From Hyphomicrobiales bacterium (GTDB lineage: Bacteria > Pseudomonadota > Alphaproteobacteria > Rhizobiales > Rhizobiaceae), in contig JAFKJU010000008.1 of assembly GCA_017305935.1 (NCBI GenBank), positions 242,796 to 306,795 of the forward strand: a stretch of 64,000 bases of DNA, written 5' to 3'. The position numbers and the translations under genes are program-made. This document shows, one piece after another, positions 27,085-36,904 of this stretch; within the stretch, counting starts at the first letter, position 1, and every line of letters starts with the position of its first letter. The notes beneath the pieces were generated by a model that worked only from the letters and a program-made list of their open reading frames with translations, was not told the origin of the DNA and ran no database searches.

Positions 27085-28488
27085 ATGCGGCCCTTTTTGC
27101 GCGCCATGAGACCTGCCCGCCTCGCCACCGCCCTGCCGCTGCTGGCAGTGCTTGCGGCCGGCGGCGATATGGCGGCAAAGGCGCAATCGCCCGAACCCCT
27201 TCCGGATGCGGCGGCCTCGACCCCGACCGAACTGGAAAACGCCCTGCAGAAGAAACGCGACGACACCCGCGCCGAGCTGGAGGCGCTGTCGCAGACCATG
27301 ACGCTCTCCACCGACAAGGTGAAGGCGCTGGAAGACGGCATCGCCGCGCTCGACAAGAGCAGCGCCAGCCTGCGCGAAGCGCTGATCGAATCGGCGGCAC
27401 GGCGCAAGGCGATCGACAAGGACATCGCCAGGGGCGAGTCGCGGTTGGCCGAGCTGCAGGTGCGCAGCGACATGATCCACGGTTCATTACGCGAACGGCG
27501 CGGCCTGCTGGCCGAAGTGCTGGCCGCATTGCAGCGCATGGGCCGCAATCCGCCGCCGGCGCTGCTGGTGACGCCGGAGGATGCGCTGGCTTCGGTGCGC
27601 AGCGCCATCCTGCTCGGCGCCGTCGTGCCCGGCATCCGCCGCGAGACCGAAAAGCTCGCCGCCGATCTCGACGAGCTGACGACGCTTTCCGCCCATATCC
27701 GCACCGAGAGGGAAACGCTGACCGCCGCCATTGCCAGCAGCATGGAGGAGGAGCGGCGCATGGACCTGCTGATCGTCGAAAACGACAAGGCGAGCCGCCG
27801 CAGCGCCGGCGAGCTGGACGCCGAGCGCCGCCGCACCGAGGAGCTGGCGGCCAGGGCGACCAGCCTCGAATCGTTGATCGGCTCGCTGGAAACCGAGATC
27901 ACCTCCGCCCGCGACGCCGCCACCGCCGCCCGCGTCGAGGAGGAGCGCCGCCGGCTGATGTCGGACGAGCAGCGCCAGAAGGCGCGCGAGCTTGCCGAAA
28001 GCGGCGTGCCCGACAAAAACCGCATTGCGCCTGCATATGCATTTTCCGACCTGAAGAAGAAGCTGGAGCTTCCGGTCGCCGGCACCATCCTGCGCCAGTT
28101 CGGCGATGCCGACGGCACCGGGCATCCGGCCAGGGGCATGACCGTCGCCGTCGAACCGGGCGCGCTCGTCACGGCGCCGGCGGACGGCTCGGTGGTGTTT
28201 GCCGGCGCGTTCCGCAGTTATGGCCAGATGATCATCCTCAACACCGGAGACGGCTATCATCTGGTGATGGCGGGCATGGATCAGGTCAAGACCCGACAGG
28301 GCAAGTTCGTCTTCGCGGGCGAGCCCCTGGCGGTGATGGGTGAGAAAAGAGTTGCAAGCGCAACGGCTTTGGCGCTGGAAACGGATCGGCCAACGCTTTA
28401 CATTGAATTTCGAAAAGACGGTGCGCCGGTCGATTCCCGACCCTGGTGGACCGCAACAAGCTCTGGAAAGGCACGCAATGATACGTAG
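27085..28488 (+). CDS. envC: Murein hydrolase activator EnvC family protein
   Basis: A 467-residue periplasmic protein. A signal-like N-terminus is followed by a long coiled coil (about residues 50-310) and a C-terminal LytM/M23 domain. The LytM domain is degenerate: the metal-binding HxxxD and HxH motifs are missing, leaving HPARGMTVAVEPG and GYHLVMAGM. This is the hallmark of EnvC-type activators, which switch on amidases rather than cut peptidoglycan. It overlaps ctpA by 11 bp, so the two are co-translated; they form a known envC-ctpA pair. Confidence 0.9.
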   Translation: MRPFLRAMRPARLATALPLLAVLAAGGDMAAKAQSPEPLPDAAASTPTELENALQKKRDDTRAELEALSQTMTLSTDKVKALEDGIAALDKSSASLREALIESAARRKAIDKDIARGESRLAELQVRSDMIHGSLRERRGLLAEVLAALQRMGRNPPPALLVTPEDALASVRSAILLGAVVPGIRRETEKLAADLDELTTLSAHIRTERETLTAAIASSMEEERRMDLLIVENDKASRRSAGELDAERRRTEELAARATSLESLIGSLETEITSARDAATAARVEEERRRLMSDEQRQKARELAESGVPDKNRIAPAYAFSDLKKKLELPVAGTILRQFGDADGTGHPARGMTVAVEPGALVTAPADGSVVFAGAFRSYGQMIILNTGDGYHLVMAGMDQVKTRQGKFVFAGEPLAVMGEKRVASATALALETDRPTLYIEFRKDGAPVDSRPWWTATSSGKARNDT

Positions 28489-29800
28489 GGCTTCTCTTGT
28501 TCTCGTGGGCGCTCTGATGGGCGCGACGGCGATGAGCGTCGTTTACTCGGCGGGCATGCCCGCCGTGGCGGCGGGCTCTTCCACCTACAAGGAACTGTCG
28601 ATCTTCGGCGACGTGTTCGAGCGCGTGCGGGCCCAGTATGTGACGCCGCCGCAGGAAGACAAGCTGATCGAAAACGCCATCAACGGCATGCTCACCTCCC
28701 TCGACCCGCATTCGAGCTACATGAATGCCAAGGACGCCGAGGACATGCGCAGCCAGACCAAGGGCGAATTCGGCGGCCTCGGCATCGAAGTGACCATGGA
28801 AGACGAAATGGTCAAGGTCATCACCCCCATCGACGACACCCCGGCCGCCCGCGCCGGTGTGCTGGCGGGTGACTATATCTCGGAAATCGACGGCCAGCCG
28901 GTGCGCGGCCTGAAGCTCGAAGACGCCGTCGAGAAGATGCGCGGCGCGGTCAACACCCCGATCAAGCTGAAGCTGCTGCGCAAGGGCGCCGACAAGCCGA
29001 TCGAGCTGACCATCGTGCGCGACATCATCCCGGTGCGCGCCGTCAAGTGGCGTGTCGAGAACGATGTCGGTTACCTGCGCATCATCTCCTTCTCGGAAAA
29101 GACCTATGACGATCTCGTCAAGGGCATCGACGGCATCAAGAAGCAGGTGCCCGCCGACAAGCTGAAGGGTTATGTGCTCGACCTGCGCCTCAATCCGGGC
29201 GGCCTGCTCGACCAGGCGATCAACGTCTCCGACGCCTTCCTGGAGCGCGGCGAGGTGGTTTCCACCCGCGGCCGCAACCCGGACGAGACCCGCCGCTTCA
29301 ACGCCAGCCCGGGTGATCTTTCCGACGGCAAGCCGGTGATCGTGCTGATCAACGGCGGCTCGGCTTCGGCCTCGGAAATCGTCGCCGGCGCCCTGCAGGA
29401 CATGCACCGCGCCACCGTGCTCGGCACCCGCAGCTTCGGCAAGGGCTCGGTGCAGACCATGATCCCGCTCGGCGAGAACGGCATGCTGCGCCTGACGACG
29501 GCGCTGTATTACACGCCGTCCGGCAAGTCGATCCAGGGCACCGGCATCCAGCCGGACATCAAGGTCGACCAGCCGCTTCCGGCCGAGTTGCAGGGCAAGC
29601 TGACCAGCGAGGGCGAATCCTCGCTGCCCGGCCACATCAAGGGCCAGAGCGAGACCGAAGAGGGCTCGGGTTCCTCGGCCTATGTGCCGCCGGAGCCGAA
29701 GGATGACATCCAGCTCAACTACGCGCTCGACCTGTTGCGCGGCGTCAAGACGGATCCCGCCTTCCCGCCGATGCCCGACAAGGCCGAAGTCACCAAGTAA
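28478..29800 (+). CDS. ctpA: Carboxy-terminal processing protease, S41 family
   Basis: A 440-residue exported serine protease. The signal peptide is MIRRASLVLVGALMGATAMS and following residues. A PDZ domain (about 85-170, with GGLGIEV and GVLAGDYISEIDG) precedes the catalytic core. The Ser-Lys dyad is in NGGSASASE near residue 293 and FGKGSVQT near 321. The start ATG lies inside the end of envC, with GGAAAGG before it. It trims C-termini of periplasmic proteins and probably tunes cell-wall hydrolases. A terminator follows. Confidence 0.95.
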   Translation: MIRRASLVLVGALMGATAMSVVYSAGMPAVAAGSSTYKELSIFGDVFERVRAQYVTPPQEDKLIENAINGMLTSLDPHSSYMNAKDAEDMRSQTKGEFGGLGIEVTMEDEMVKVITPIDDTPAARAGVLAGDYISEIDGQPVRGLKLEDAVEKMRGAVNTPIKLKLLRKGADKPIELTIVRDIIPVRAVKWRVENDVGYLRIISFSEKTYDDLVKGIDGIKKQVPADKLKGYVLDLRLNPGGLLDQAINVSDAFLERGEVVSTRGRNPDETRRFNASPGDLSDGKPVIVLINGGSASASEIVAGALQDMHRATVLGTRSFGKGSVQTMIPLGENGMLRLTTALYYTPSGKSIQGTGIQPDIKVDQPLPAELQGKLTSEGESSLPGHIKGQSETEEGSGSSAYVPPEPKDDIQLNYALDLLRGVKTDPAFPPMPDKAEVTK

Positions 29801-29812
29801 CCAGCTATGACG

Positions 29813-29847
29813 GGCGCCGGCTTTCGCAAGCCGGCGCCTTTCCTTTG
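29813..29847 (+). terminator. Terminator after ctpA
   Basis: An 11-bp stem, GGCGCCGGCTT / AAGCCGGCGCC, with loop TCGC and a T-rich tail, TTTCCTTT. It lies 13 bp past the ctpA stop. The next gene in the same direction starts about 36 bp further on, so some read-through is possible. Confidence 0.75.
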
Positions 29848-29882
29848 CCCATGGCATCCCCTGGGGAATGTCGCGAGGCGCG

Positions 29883-31088
29883 ATGATCGGGCGGCAGACG
29901 GTGGACAGCAACCTTCACCTTCCATTGGGGCAGAACAGAAAGGCTGCGACGCCGAAGCGAAAACGGCTTTCGCTCGAACGCTTGCTGACCGGCTTGTGCA
30001 CGGCTGTCGTTCTCGGCCTTTCCGTCTATGCCACCCTGCCCTTCCAGGGCCTGCAACGCCCAGCGGCGGAAGCAACCGCTCCCGAGCCGCCGAAGGAGAT
30101 TGCCCAGGCCGAACCGCCCGCCGATGCCAAGCCGCCCGCCCGCAACGGCCTGCCGGTCGCCCATAGCCGCTCCGGGGCCAATGTCGAGGCGACCACCACA
30201 GATGACGGATCGGTGGTCACCAAATACACCCCGAAATCGCGCGAGAGCAGTGGCCCGGTGCTGGTCGGCACCGACAAGGTCGGCCAGGATCCGCGCATGG
30301 CGGCCATGCCGAACGACGCCCTGCTGGAAGACACGCCCGAGGGCCGGTTGCCGATCGTCGGCCCGGACGGGATGCGTCCGGTCGATCATTATGCCAGGCC
30401 CTGGTCGGGCGCGCGCGCCACCCGCGTCGCCATCGTCGTCGGCGGCCTCGGGTTGAGCCAGACCGGCACGCAACGCGCCATCAAGCAATTGCCGGAGGAA
30501 ATCACCCTCGCCTTCGCCGCCAGCGGCAACAGCTTGCAGCGCTGGATGCAGGAAGCGCGCAGAAACGGCCATGAAATCCTGCTGCAGGTGCCACTGGAGC
30601 CTTTCGACTATCCGGATAACGATCCCGGGCCCGACACACTGCTGACGGCGAACGCGCCGAAGGAAAATTTGAAGCGCCTGCACCGCTCGATGGCCAAGAT
30701 CACCAATTACACCGGAGTGATGAACTATCTCGGCGGCCGCTTCCTTTCCAATGCCGATGCGCTGGAGCCGGTGATGCGCGACGTCGCCGGGCGCGGGCTG
30801 TTGTTCCTCGACGACGGCTCCTCGGCGCAGACGCTGAGCGGCACGATCGGCAAGACGCTGGAAGCGCCACAAGCCTTCGCCGACCTGCAACTCGACGGCC
30901 AGGTCGACGAGACCGCGATTCTCACCAAGCTTGACGAGCTGGAGCGTATCGCCCGCCGCAACGGCTCGGCCATCGGCGTCGCCTCCGCCTTCGACGAAAG
31001 CATCGCCGCCATTTCCAAATGGAGCAATGAGGCGGCGACGCGCGGCATCGAGATCGTCGGGGTGGCGTCGCTGGCGACCGATCGCTAG
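29883..31088 (+). CDS. Divergent polysaccharide deacetylase family protein (YibQ/DUF610)
   Basis: About 401 residues. A short cytosolic N-terminus is followed by one membrane anchor ([19 protein letters not shown]), a Pro/Ala-rich linker and an extracytoplasmic NodB-like barrel. Conserved pieces are [51 protein letters not shown] and LFLDDGS. The family is a divergent branch of carbohydrate esterases commonly found next to envC-ctpA, so a cell-envelope role is likely; the substrate is unknown. The start at 29883 has GAGG before it; an ATG at 29868 is possible. Confidence 0.87.
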   Translation: MIGRQTVDSNLHLPLGQNRKAATPKRKRLSLERLLTGLCTAVVLGLSVYATLPFQGLQRPAAEATAPEPPKEIAQAEPPADAKPPARNGLPVAHSRSGANVEATTTDDGSVVTKYTPKSRESSGPVLVGTDKVGQDPRMAAMPNDALLEDTPEGRLPIVGPDGMRPVDHYARPWSGARATRVAIVVGGLGLSQTGTQRAIKQLPEEITLAFAASGNSLQRWMQEARRNGHEILLQVPLEPFDYPDNDPGPDTLLTANAPKENLKRLHRSMAKITNYTGVMNYLGGRFLSNADALEPVMRDVAGRGLLFLDDGSSAQTLSGTIGKTLEAPQAFADLQLDGQVDETAILTKLDELERIARRNGSAIGVASAFDESIAAISKWSNEAATRGIEIVGVASLATDR

Positions 31089-31120
31089 TAATGGCGCCGA
31101 ACCAACAAGCGGAGCATGAG

Positions 31121-31642
31121 ATGAGCAAGAACAAGCCCGTGCGGGCGGAGGATCTCCCCTATCGGCCCTGCGTCGGCATCATGGTGCTGAACCGCGCCGG
31201 CCTCGTCTGGGCCGGACGGCGCATCCCCGTGGGCAATAGCGAATATGACGGCTCGCCGCAGCTCTGGCAGATGCCGCAAGGCGGCATCGACAAGGGCGAG
31301 GATCCCCTGCCCGCCGCCAAACGCGAACTCTACGAGGAAACCGGCATGCGCTCGGTCACCCTGCTCGCCGAGGCGCGCGACTGGATCAATTACGACCTGC
31401 CGGCGCCTCTGATCGGCATCGGCCTCAAGGGCAAGTATCGCGGCCAGACGCAGCGCTGGTTCGCCTTCCGCTTCGAGGGCGACGAGAGCGAAATCGCCAT
31501 CAACCCGCCGCCCGGCGGCCACGACCCGGAATTCGACGCCTGGGACTGGAAGCCGATGCGGGATCTACCGGGCCTGATCGTTTCGTTCAAGCGCAATGTC
31601 TATGACGCCGTCGTAGCGGAATTCGCCCATCTCGCCGGCTAG
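31121..31642 (+). CDS. rppH: RNA pyrophosphohydrolase (Nudix)
   Basis: A 173-residue Nudix hydrolase of the RppH/NudH type. It removes pyrophosphate from 5'-triphosphate RNA to start decay, and can also act on dinucleoside polyphosphates. It has [13 protein letters not shown] at the start, [12 protein letters not shown] leading into the Nudix box with REL-x-EETG, and [13 protein letters not shown]. The start ATG has GGAG at ideal spacing; an upstream ATG at 31091 is less likely. It follows the deacetylase gene by 32 bp in the same direction. Confidence 0.93.
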   Translation: MSKNKPVRAEDLPYRPCVGIMVLNRAGLVWAGRRIPVGNSEYDGSPQLWQMPQGGIDKGEDPLPAAKRELYEETGMRSVTLLAEARDWINYDLPAPLIGIGLKGKYRGQTQRWFAFRFEGDESEIAINPPPGGHDPEFDAWDWKPMRDLPGLIVSFKRNVYDAVVAEFAHLAG

Positions 31643-31696
31643 AGCATTTCCAGCCGAAGCGTGATCGCTTCGGCGTCGGACAATGCGGCAAAAACA
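31641..31696. repeat. Rhizobial intergenic palindromic repeat, copy B
   Basis: AGAGCATTTCC is followed by a strong hairpin, GCCGAAGCG-TGAT-CGCTTCGGC, then GTCGGACAATGCGGCAAAAACA. It overlaps the end of rppH by two bases. The outer part resembles copy A, but the central stem has a different sequence. It could also serve as a 3' hairpin for the rppH mRNA. Confidence 0.55.
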
Positions 31697-31794
31697 GGAA
31701 GATAGACCAGAATCCGAACTCTGGGCCGGCGCAAGACGGGAGGGCGCGGCATGCTGCATGTCGGCTGGAGCCATCAGGCAAGGACGCCCCGCCG

Positions 31795-32091
31795 CATCAC
31801 CGTCTATCCCGACGGCTGCAGCGGCGCTTTCACGAAAAGTACCTGCCGACTCCCGATTTCCGGCGCCGTCTCGGCCGGGCGCGCCGCGCGGCCGCGGCCC
31901 TGTCCGTTGACCTGCCGCTTGCCGCCGTCGCCGTCAGCCTCGGTTACAGCGACCAGGCGCATATGACCCGCGATTGCCTCAACTGGTTCGGGCAAAGCCC
32001 GGCCCGGCTGCGCCGGGACCATGCCGCTCGCGCTATCCTCGCTCAGCCCGGGCTCGGCAACTGGACCGGCGTGCAGATCTCGATGAGATAA
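31795..32091 (+). pseudogene. AraC family regulator remnant (C-terminal HTH only)
   Basis: One plus-strand frame reads LSRRLQRRFHEKYLPTPDF, then RARRAAAALSVDLPLAAVAV, then SLGYSDQAHMTRDC and WFGQSPARLRRD. This is a nearly full AraC/XylS double helix-turn-helix. The expected N-terminal ligand domain is absent: upstream codons in this frame resemble nothing and include repeat copy B. There is no start codon with a ribosome site. The tail runs 49 bp into the 3' end of the opposing VOC gene before a TAA. I read it as a truncated, dead regulator gene. Confidence 0.7.
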
Positions 32092-32438
32092 CCGTTGGGA
32101 TCGCCGACATAGGCGATCACCTGCCCCCAGGGCATTTCCCGTTCCGCCTGCACCAACGTCGCGCCGGCCGCCTGCGCGCGCGCAAGTGCGGCCGTGACAT
32201 CCTCCGTCTCGAAGGCGAGTTCGAAAGCCGGCGCATGGAGAGAAGGCTTTTGCGGATGCTTGCCCAGCTGCCGCATCAGCGCCGTCGAAGAGCAGGCGAG
32301 TTTGGTCGCGCCGGTGGAAAGCTCGCCGTAATCCCCGCTCTCATGCAGGAAGGCGATGTCGAAACCGAAAGCACGGTGGAAGAAATCGAGGCTGGCCCGG
32401 ACGTCCTCGACATAGAGAATGGTGTACCGGAAATTCAT
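32043..32438 (-). CDS. VOC (glyoxalase/bleomycin-resistance fold) family protein
   Basis: A 131-residue protein of one vicinal-oxygen-chelate unit (two beta-alpha-beta-beta-beta modules). It starts MNFRYTILYVEDVRASLDF and has FELAFETEDV, MPWGQVIAYVGDPNG and YLIEICTPV, the last carrying the usual metal-ligand glutamate. GGGAG precedes the ATG; the frame extends upstream without similarity. Possible roles include glyoxalase-like lyase or resistance protein; the specific activity is not determinable. An AraC remnant converges on it. Confidence 0.88.
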   Translation of the reverse strand: MNFRYTILYVEDVRASLDFFHRAFGFDIAFLHESGDYGELSTGATKLACSSTALMRQLGKHPQKPSLHAPAFELAFETEDVTAALARAQAAGATLVQAEREMPWGQVIAYVGDPNGYLIEICTPVQLPSPG

Positions 32439-32528
32439 GGAAGCGCTCCCTTGGCTTGCTGATATCGAAGACATAGGACGGGAGCAGCGCGCGGTCTTGA
32501 ATTTTCGCGACAGGCGCAAAAAACGAAA

Positions 32529-32566
32529 AGGCCGCCCGCGAAAAACTTCGCGCGCGGCCTGATTCA
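32529..32566 (-). terminator. Terminator after bfr
   Basis: The stem AGGCCGC / GCGGCCT has an inner CGCG pairing. A T-rich tail (TTTTCGTTTTTT) follows on the minus strand, shortly past the bfr stop and before the VOC gene. Confidence 0.65.
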
Positions 32567-32580
32567 GCAGAGAAAAAATC

Positions 32581-33078
32581 TCAGTGGCCTTCGCCTTCGG
32601 CCTCATCGGCAGAGCCGGCATTGAGCTGGCCGTATTTCGATTCGCCGATCTTGTCGAGCAGTTCGAGCTGGGTTTCGAGGAAGTCGATATGGCCTTCCTC
32701 GTCGGCCAGCAGCTGTTCGAAAAGCTTCATCGACACATAGTCGCCGGCCTCGTGACAGATGTCGCGCGATGCCTTGTAGGCGGTGCGGGCATCGTATTCG
32801 CCGGCGAGATCGGCTTCCAGCACTTCCTTGACGTTCTGGCCGATGCGCAGCGGCGCGACGGTCTGCAGGTTCGGGTGTCCCTCGAGGAAGATGATGCGTG
32901 CGACGAGCTTGTCGGCGTGCTGCATTTCCTCGATCGATTCGGCCCGTTCCTTCTTGGCCAGCTTGGTGTAGCCCCAGTCTTCGAGAAGACGATAATGCAG
33001 CCAATATTGATTGACGGCGCCCAGTTCGAGGAACAAGGCCTCGTTAAGCCGCTCGATGACTCTTTTGTCGCCTTTCAA
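32581..33078 (-). CDS. bfr: Bacterioferritin
   Basis: A 165-residue haem-containing iron-storage protein that forms a 24-subunit shell. With the start used here all canonical residues fall at standard numbers: ferroxidase ligands E18, E51, H54, E94, E127 and H130, Y25, and haem-ligand M52. The start codon is TTG, preceded by AGGAGAG; this gives (M)[11 protein letters not shown], the family N-terminus. It overlaps the end of bfd by 35 bp in another frame, so the two are coupled. Bfd and an Irr-like site upstream fit iron-regulated storage and release. Confidence 0.95.
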   Translation of the reverse strand: MKGDKRVIERLNEALFLELGAVNQYWLHYRLLEDWGYTKLAKKERAESIEEMQHADKLVARIIFLEGHPNLQTVAPLRIGQNVKEVLEADLAGEYDARTAYKASRDICHEAGDYVSMKLFEQLLADEEGHIDFLETQLELLDKIGESKYGQLNAGSADEAEGEGH

Positions 33079-33355
33079 GGTCCGCTCTCCTGTTTTCTTC
33101 ATGGAATTGCTTGAGGCGGGCCATAAAATCAAAAATATCGGCCTCCGTCGAGGGGCGGCCGTTATGATAGGCTTCCGTCGTGCGAATAATGATGTCGACG
33201 ACGTTGGGGAAACAGCCGCAGCAACGGCCGCGCTTTTCCATGGCATGGTAGACCTTGGCAGGAACGATCAACTGCCAACAGTCCTCATCGAGCAACGAGA
33301 TGATCGTTTCCTCGATTTCCTTCACCGTGATGAAATTGCAGCTACATACCAGCAT
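33044..33355 (-). CDS. bfd: Bacterioferritin-associated ferredoxin, (2Fe-2S)-binding BFD-like
   Basis: A 103-residue protein, longer than the usual 60-70 residues of Bfd because of a charged C-terminal tail. The N-terminal [10 protein letters not shown] and [10 protein letters not shown] give the BFD cluster ligands: C4, C6, C45 (or C46) and C48. Bfd passes electrons to the Bfr haem so that stored iron can be released. It is first of the bfd-bfr pair, with the bfr start inside its last codons. The charged tail ([17 protein letters not shown]) is partly a by-product of this overlap. Confidence 0.9.
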   Translation of the reverse strand: MLVCSCNFITVKEIEETIISLLDEDCWQLIVPAKVYHAMEKRGRCCGCFPNVVDIIIRTTEAYHNGRPSTEADIFDFMARLKQFHEENRRADLERRQKSHRAA

Positions 33356-33396
33356 GTCCGTCTAGTCCGACAATCACGCACCCTGATTTTTCGACA

Positions 33397-33426
33397 TAGA
33401 AACCAAAAGAGGACATTCCTTGTCAA
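33397..33426 (-). promoter_or_regulatory. Putative bfd-bfr promoter
   Basis: On the minus strand a consensus -35 TTGACA is followed after 18 bp by TTTCTA, a weak -10. The -35 is embedded in a small palindrome, GACA-AGGAA-TGTC. The start codon is 41 bp further on. The spacing is a little long, so the exact -10 is uncertain. Confidence 0.45.
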
Positions 33427-33456
33427 CATAAAAACGTCACGAAAAAACCCACGGAT

Positions 33457-33473
33457 TTTCGAACGATTCTAAA
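33457..33473. promoter_or_regulatory. Irr-type iron operator (ICE box) upstream of bfd-bfr
   Basis: The sequence TTTCGAA-CGA-TTCTAAA is a 17-bp near-palindrome. It differs at one base from the Irr-box consensus as I recall it, TTTAGAA-N3-TTCTAAA. It lies about 30 bp upstream of the putative -35 and 102 bp before the bfd start. Irr is the haem-dependent iron regulator of Rhizobiales and is known to act on bacterioferritin-type genes. Binding here is inferred. Confidence 0.65.
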
Positions 33474-33532
33474 CATGATCAAAAATATCGACATTTCAGC
33501 CATTTACGCGCCGATGCAATGATGTCGCAGCT

Positions 33533-36500
33533 TCAATGAAAATTACGCCCCTTCGGCATCAGCCGCGCGGCATCCTCGGTGGCGGCCCGGTCCTGCGCCG
33601 CCCGCGCCTTGCGGGCGCGTTGATCCTCCGTCGGGCGGATCGCCTCGTCGGCGCGCGGCATGGCGGAAAAACGCCGTTTTTCGCTGTTGAGCAGACCGAG
33701 CAGATGCGTCATGTCCTCCAGATGCTCGGCGACCACATGGATGACCTCGTTCTCGCGTTGCAGACGACCGCGGATGCGCACCAGCCGCGCATTCATCACC
33801 ACCGGGCGATAGGCCGTAAACACCCGCTTCCAGACGATGGCATTGGCAACGCCGGTCTCGTCCTCCAGCGTCATGAAGATCACGCCCTTGGACGAGCCGG
33901 GACGCTGGCGCACCAGCACGAGGCCGGCAATCGTCACCATGCTGTCCTTCGGCGCATTGCGCAGGTCGCGATGGCGGGTGATGCCCTGCCCGGCCAGTTG
34001 CTTGCGCAGGAAACTCAGGGGATGCGCTTTCAGCGAAAAGGTGACGGCGCGGTAATCCTCGATCACGTCCTCGCCCGGCGACAGGCCGGGCAGGATCACG
34101 GCCTCTTCCCGTTGCAGGTCTTCGCTGTCGCCGCGCTCGAACAGCGGCAGGAATTCGGCCGCGCCCTTCTCGTCCAGTGCCCGCACCTGCCACAGCGCCT
34201 GGCGGCGGTCGAGGCCGAGCGAGCGGAAGGCATCGGCGTCCGCAAGCTTTTCGATGGCGCCGCGCGATAGGCCGGAGCGCAGCCACAGATCGCGCACCGA
34301 GCGATAACCCTCCCCGCGCCGCCTGGCGCATGCCTCCATCTCCGCCTCGCGCAGGCCGGTGACCTGCCGGAAACCGAGCCGCACCGCCCTTGCCGTTTTG
34401 ATCACCGGCCGCATCGACACATGGCGGAGATCGACCCGGCGCGGCTCGAAGGTCGCTTCCTCCAGCGTGCTGTCCCAGCCGGAATGGTTGATATCGACCG
34501 GCCGGATCTCGACGCCATGGTCGCGCGCATCGCGCACCAGCTGCCCCGGCGCATAAAAGCCCATCGGCTGCGAATTCAGCAGCGCCACGCAGAAGACATC
34601 CGGATAATAGGTTTTGATCCAGGAGGAGGCATAGACCAGCAAGGCGAAGGAGGCCGCATGGCTTTCGGGAAAGCCGTATTCGCCAAAGCCTTCGATCTGG
34701 CTGAAGCAGTTTGCGGCGAATTCCCGATCATACTCATTTTCCACCATGCCGGCGATGAACTTTTCCTTGAAATAAGCGAGCTTGCCGCTGCGCTTGAAGG
34801 TTGCCATGGCGCGGCGCAGGAGGTCGGCCTCGCCCGGCTTGAAATCGGCGGCGGTGATGGCGATCTGCATCGCCTGCTCCTGGAACAGGGGCACGCCGAG
34901 CGTGCGCTCCAGCACCGCTTTCAGTTCCGGTTTCGGATAGGTGATCTCCTGCCCCTGCCGCTGCATTTCGCGGCGCTTGAGATAGGGATGCACCATATTG
35001 CCCTGGATCGGGCCGGGGCGGACAATCGCTACCTCGACGACGAGATCGTAAAACCGACGCGGGCGCAGGCGCGGCAACATGCTCATCTGCGCCCGGCTCT
35101 CGATCTGGAAGACGCCGATCGTATCGGCGCGGCAGATCATGTCATAGACCGGCTCCTCGTCCTCATGCCTGTCGTTGCCGAGATCGGCGAGCGTCTTCTT
35201 GACGTCGTAATGCAGGCGCAGCAGCTCGAAGGCTTTCGCCATGCAGGTCAGCATGCCCAAGGCCAGGATATCGATCTTGAACAGGCGGACATTGTCGAGA
35301 TCGTCCTTGTCCCATTCGATCATGAAACGGTCGTCCGACGCCGTGTGCATGATCGGCACGATCTCGTCGAGACGGTCGCGGGTGATGACGAAGCCGCCGA
35401 CATGCTGGGTGAGATGGCGGGGAAACTCCATCAGTTGCAGCGTGTATTCGGCGACCCTCCGCGTCGTCGCATCCTTGAGATCGAGGCCGGAAAGGCGCAC
35501 CTGCTCCGGCGACAGCCCATGCGTCCACCAGCCCCAGACATTGGCCGCCAGCGCCGCCTGCACGTCCTCGGACATGCCGAAGGCTTTCGCCACCTCACGG
35601 CAGGCCGAACGGGTGCGATAGGTGGTGACGCCAGCCGCAAGCCCGGCATGGTCTTGCCCATAGGTCTTATAAATGTGGTCGATGATCTCCTGCCGGCGGG
35701 CATGTTCGAAATCGACGTCGATATCCGGCGGCTCGTCGCGCTCGGTCGAAATGAAGCGTTCGAACAGCAATGTAGATTTCTTCGGATTGACGTCGGTGAT
35801 CTCAAGGCAATAGCAGACGGTGGAGTTGGCCGCCGAGCCCCGACCCTGGCAAAGAATATTGTTCTTGCGGGCGAACTGCATGATCGAGCGGATGGTGAGG
35901 AAATAGCCTTCGTAATATTTTTCCTGAATTAGCTTGAGTTCATGCTGGATCTGATGGACGAGCTTGCCCGGCATTCCCTCGGGAAACCGCGTCGCCGCTC
36001 CCTCCCAGGTCAGCCGCGCCAGCGTCTCGGTCAATGTCTCGCCTTCGACGCTTTCGTCGGGATAGAGATGGCCGAGCTCGTCGAGCGAAAACTTTAGCCG
36101 GCGAAAGAATTTCACGCTGTTGGCGACCGCCTCGGGATAGTCGCGCAATAGCCGCACCATTTCCGCGCCGTGCTTCATATGCCGCTCGGCATTGGGCTGC
36201 AGCAGGAAACCCGCTTCGGCAAGCGTCACATGATTGCGGATGGCGGTGACGACATCGGCGAGCGGCCGGCGCTCGGGGAGATGATACAGCGGCTCGTTGG
36301 TGGCGATCAGGGGTAACTTGAGGCGGCCGGCAAGACTTGCCCGGTCGGCGAAGACGAGGCGGTCGAGCCCGTCATAGGCGGGAGACAGCGCCAGATAGAC
36401 ACGGTCGCGGCAGGCTGTCTTCAGCCGTTTCAGCACGGCCTCCAGCCCGACCTCCGCCTCCCCCTCCGGCCGGCGACGCGGCGGCAGCACGGCGAGCATC

Positions 36501-36904
36501 AGGTTTTCGTGGAATTGCAGCAGGTCGGCCTCGTAGAGCAGGCACTGGCCTTTCTCGGCACGCAGATTGCCGGTGCTGAGCAGCCGGCAGAGATTGGCCC
36601 AGCCGCGCCGGTTTTCGGCAAAGGCGAGGATGTCGGGCGTCTCATCGGCAAAGACCAGCCGCGCGCCCGGCTGGAACGGCACAGGCGGCAGCGGCTTCTT
36701 GTCCTTGCCCGCCCCGTTTTTCGGATCGGTGAGCGCCTTCGCTTGCATATGGGCGCGCACCACCCCGGCGACGGAATTGCGGTCGGCGATGGCAAGACCC
36801 GCAAGCCCCAGCGCAGAAGCGGCGATCACCATTTCCTCCGGTCTGGACGCGCCCTCCAGGAAGGAAAAATTGCTGCGCGCGCCGATCTCGCAAAAATCCG
36901 TCAT
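33533..36904 (-). CDS. dnaE2: Error-prone DNA polymerase DnaE2 (ImuC)
   Basis: A 1,123-residue C-family polymerase, the translesion member of the ImuA-ImuB-DnaE2 mutasome. It starts [20 protein letters not shown] with the degenerate PHP domain typical of DnaE2. The palm motif is [13 protein letters not shown], followed by further conserved catalytic-core and fingers segments. The C-terminal OB-fold reads [20 protein letters not shown]. The ATG overlaps the imuB stop by four bases (ATGA), so the pair is translationally coupled; the upstream extension of the frame is imuB in another frame. SOS induction is expected from the LexA box before imuA. Confidence 0.97.
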   Translation of the reverse strand: MTDFCEIGARSNFSFLEGASRPEEMVIAASALGLAGLAIADRNSVAGVVRAHMQAKALTDPKNGAGKDKKPLPPVPFQPGARLVFADETPDILAFAENRRGWANLCRLLSTGNLRAEKGQCLLYEADLLQFHENLMLAVLPPRRRPEGEAEVGLEAVLKRLKTACRDRVYLALSPAYDGLDRLVFADRASLAGRLKLPLIATNEPLYHLPERRPLADVVTAIRNHVTLAEAGFLLQPNAERHMKHGAEMVRLLRDYPEAVANSVKFFRRLKFSLDELGHLYPDESVEGETLTETLARLTWEGAATRFPEGMPGKLVHQIQHELKLIQEKYYEGYFLTIRSIMQFARKNNILCQGRGSAANSTVCYCLEITDVNPKKSTLLFERFISTERDEPPDIDVDFEHARRQEIIDHIYKTYGQDHAGLAAGVTTYRTRSACREVAKAFGMSEDVQAALAANVWGWWTHGLSPEQVRLSGLDLKDATTRRVAEYTLQLMEFPRHLTQHVGGFVITRDRLDEIVPIMHTASDDRFMIEWDKDDLDNVRLFKIDILALGMLTCMAKAFELLRLHYDVKKTLADLGNDRHEDEEPVYDMICRADTIGVFQIESRAQMSMLPRLRPRRFYDLVVEVAIVRPGPIQGNMVHPYLKRREMQRQGQEITYPKPELKAVLERTLGVPLFQEQAMQIAITAADFKPGEADLLRRAMATFKRSGKLAYFKEKFIAGMVENEYDREFAANCFSQIEGFGEYGFPESHAASFALLVYASSWIKTYYPDVFCVALLNSQPMGFYAPGQLVRDARDHGVEIRPVDINHSGWDSTLEEATFEPRRVDLRHVSMRPVIKTARAVRLGFRQVTGLREAEMEACARRRGEGYRSVRDLWLRSGLSRGAIEKLADADAFRSLGLDRRQALWQVRALDEKGAAEFLPLFERGDSEDLQREEAVILPGLSPGEDVIEDYRAVTFSLKAHPLSFLRKQLAGQGITRHRDLRNAPKDSMVTIAGLVLVRQRPGSSKGVIFMTLEDETGVANAIVWKRVFTAYRPVVMNARLVRIRGRLQRENEVIHVVAEHLEDMTHLLGLLNSEKRRFSAMPRADEAIRPTEDQRARKARAAQDRAATEDAARLMPKGRNFH

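Noticed and set aside
31751..31840. YPDGC motif upstream of the AraC remnant, read as a DUF6597-like N-terminal domain
   Set aside because: It lies in a different frame from the HTH. The HTH frame reads cleanly through the same bases (LSRRLQRRF), so the motif is coincidental.
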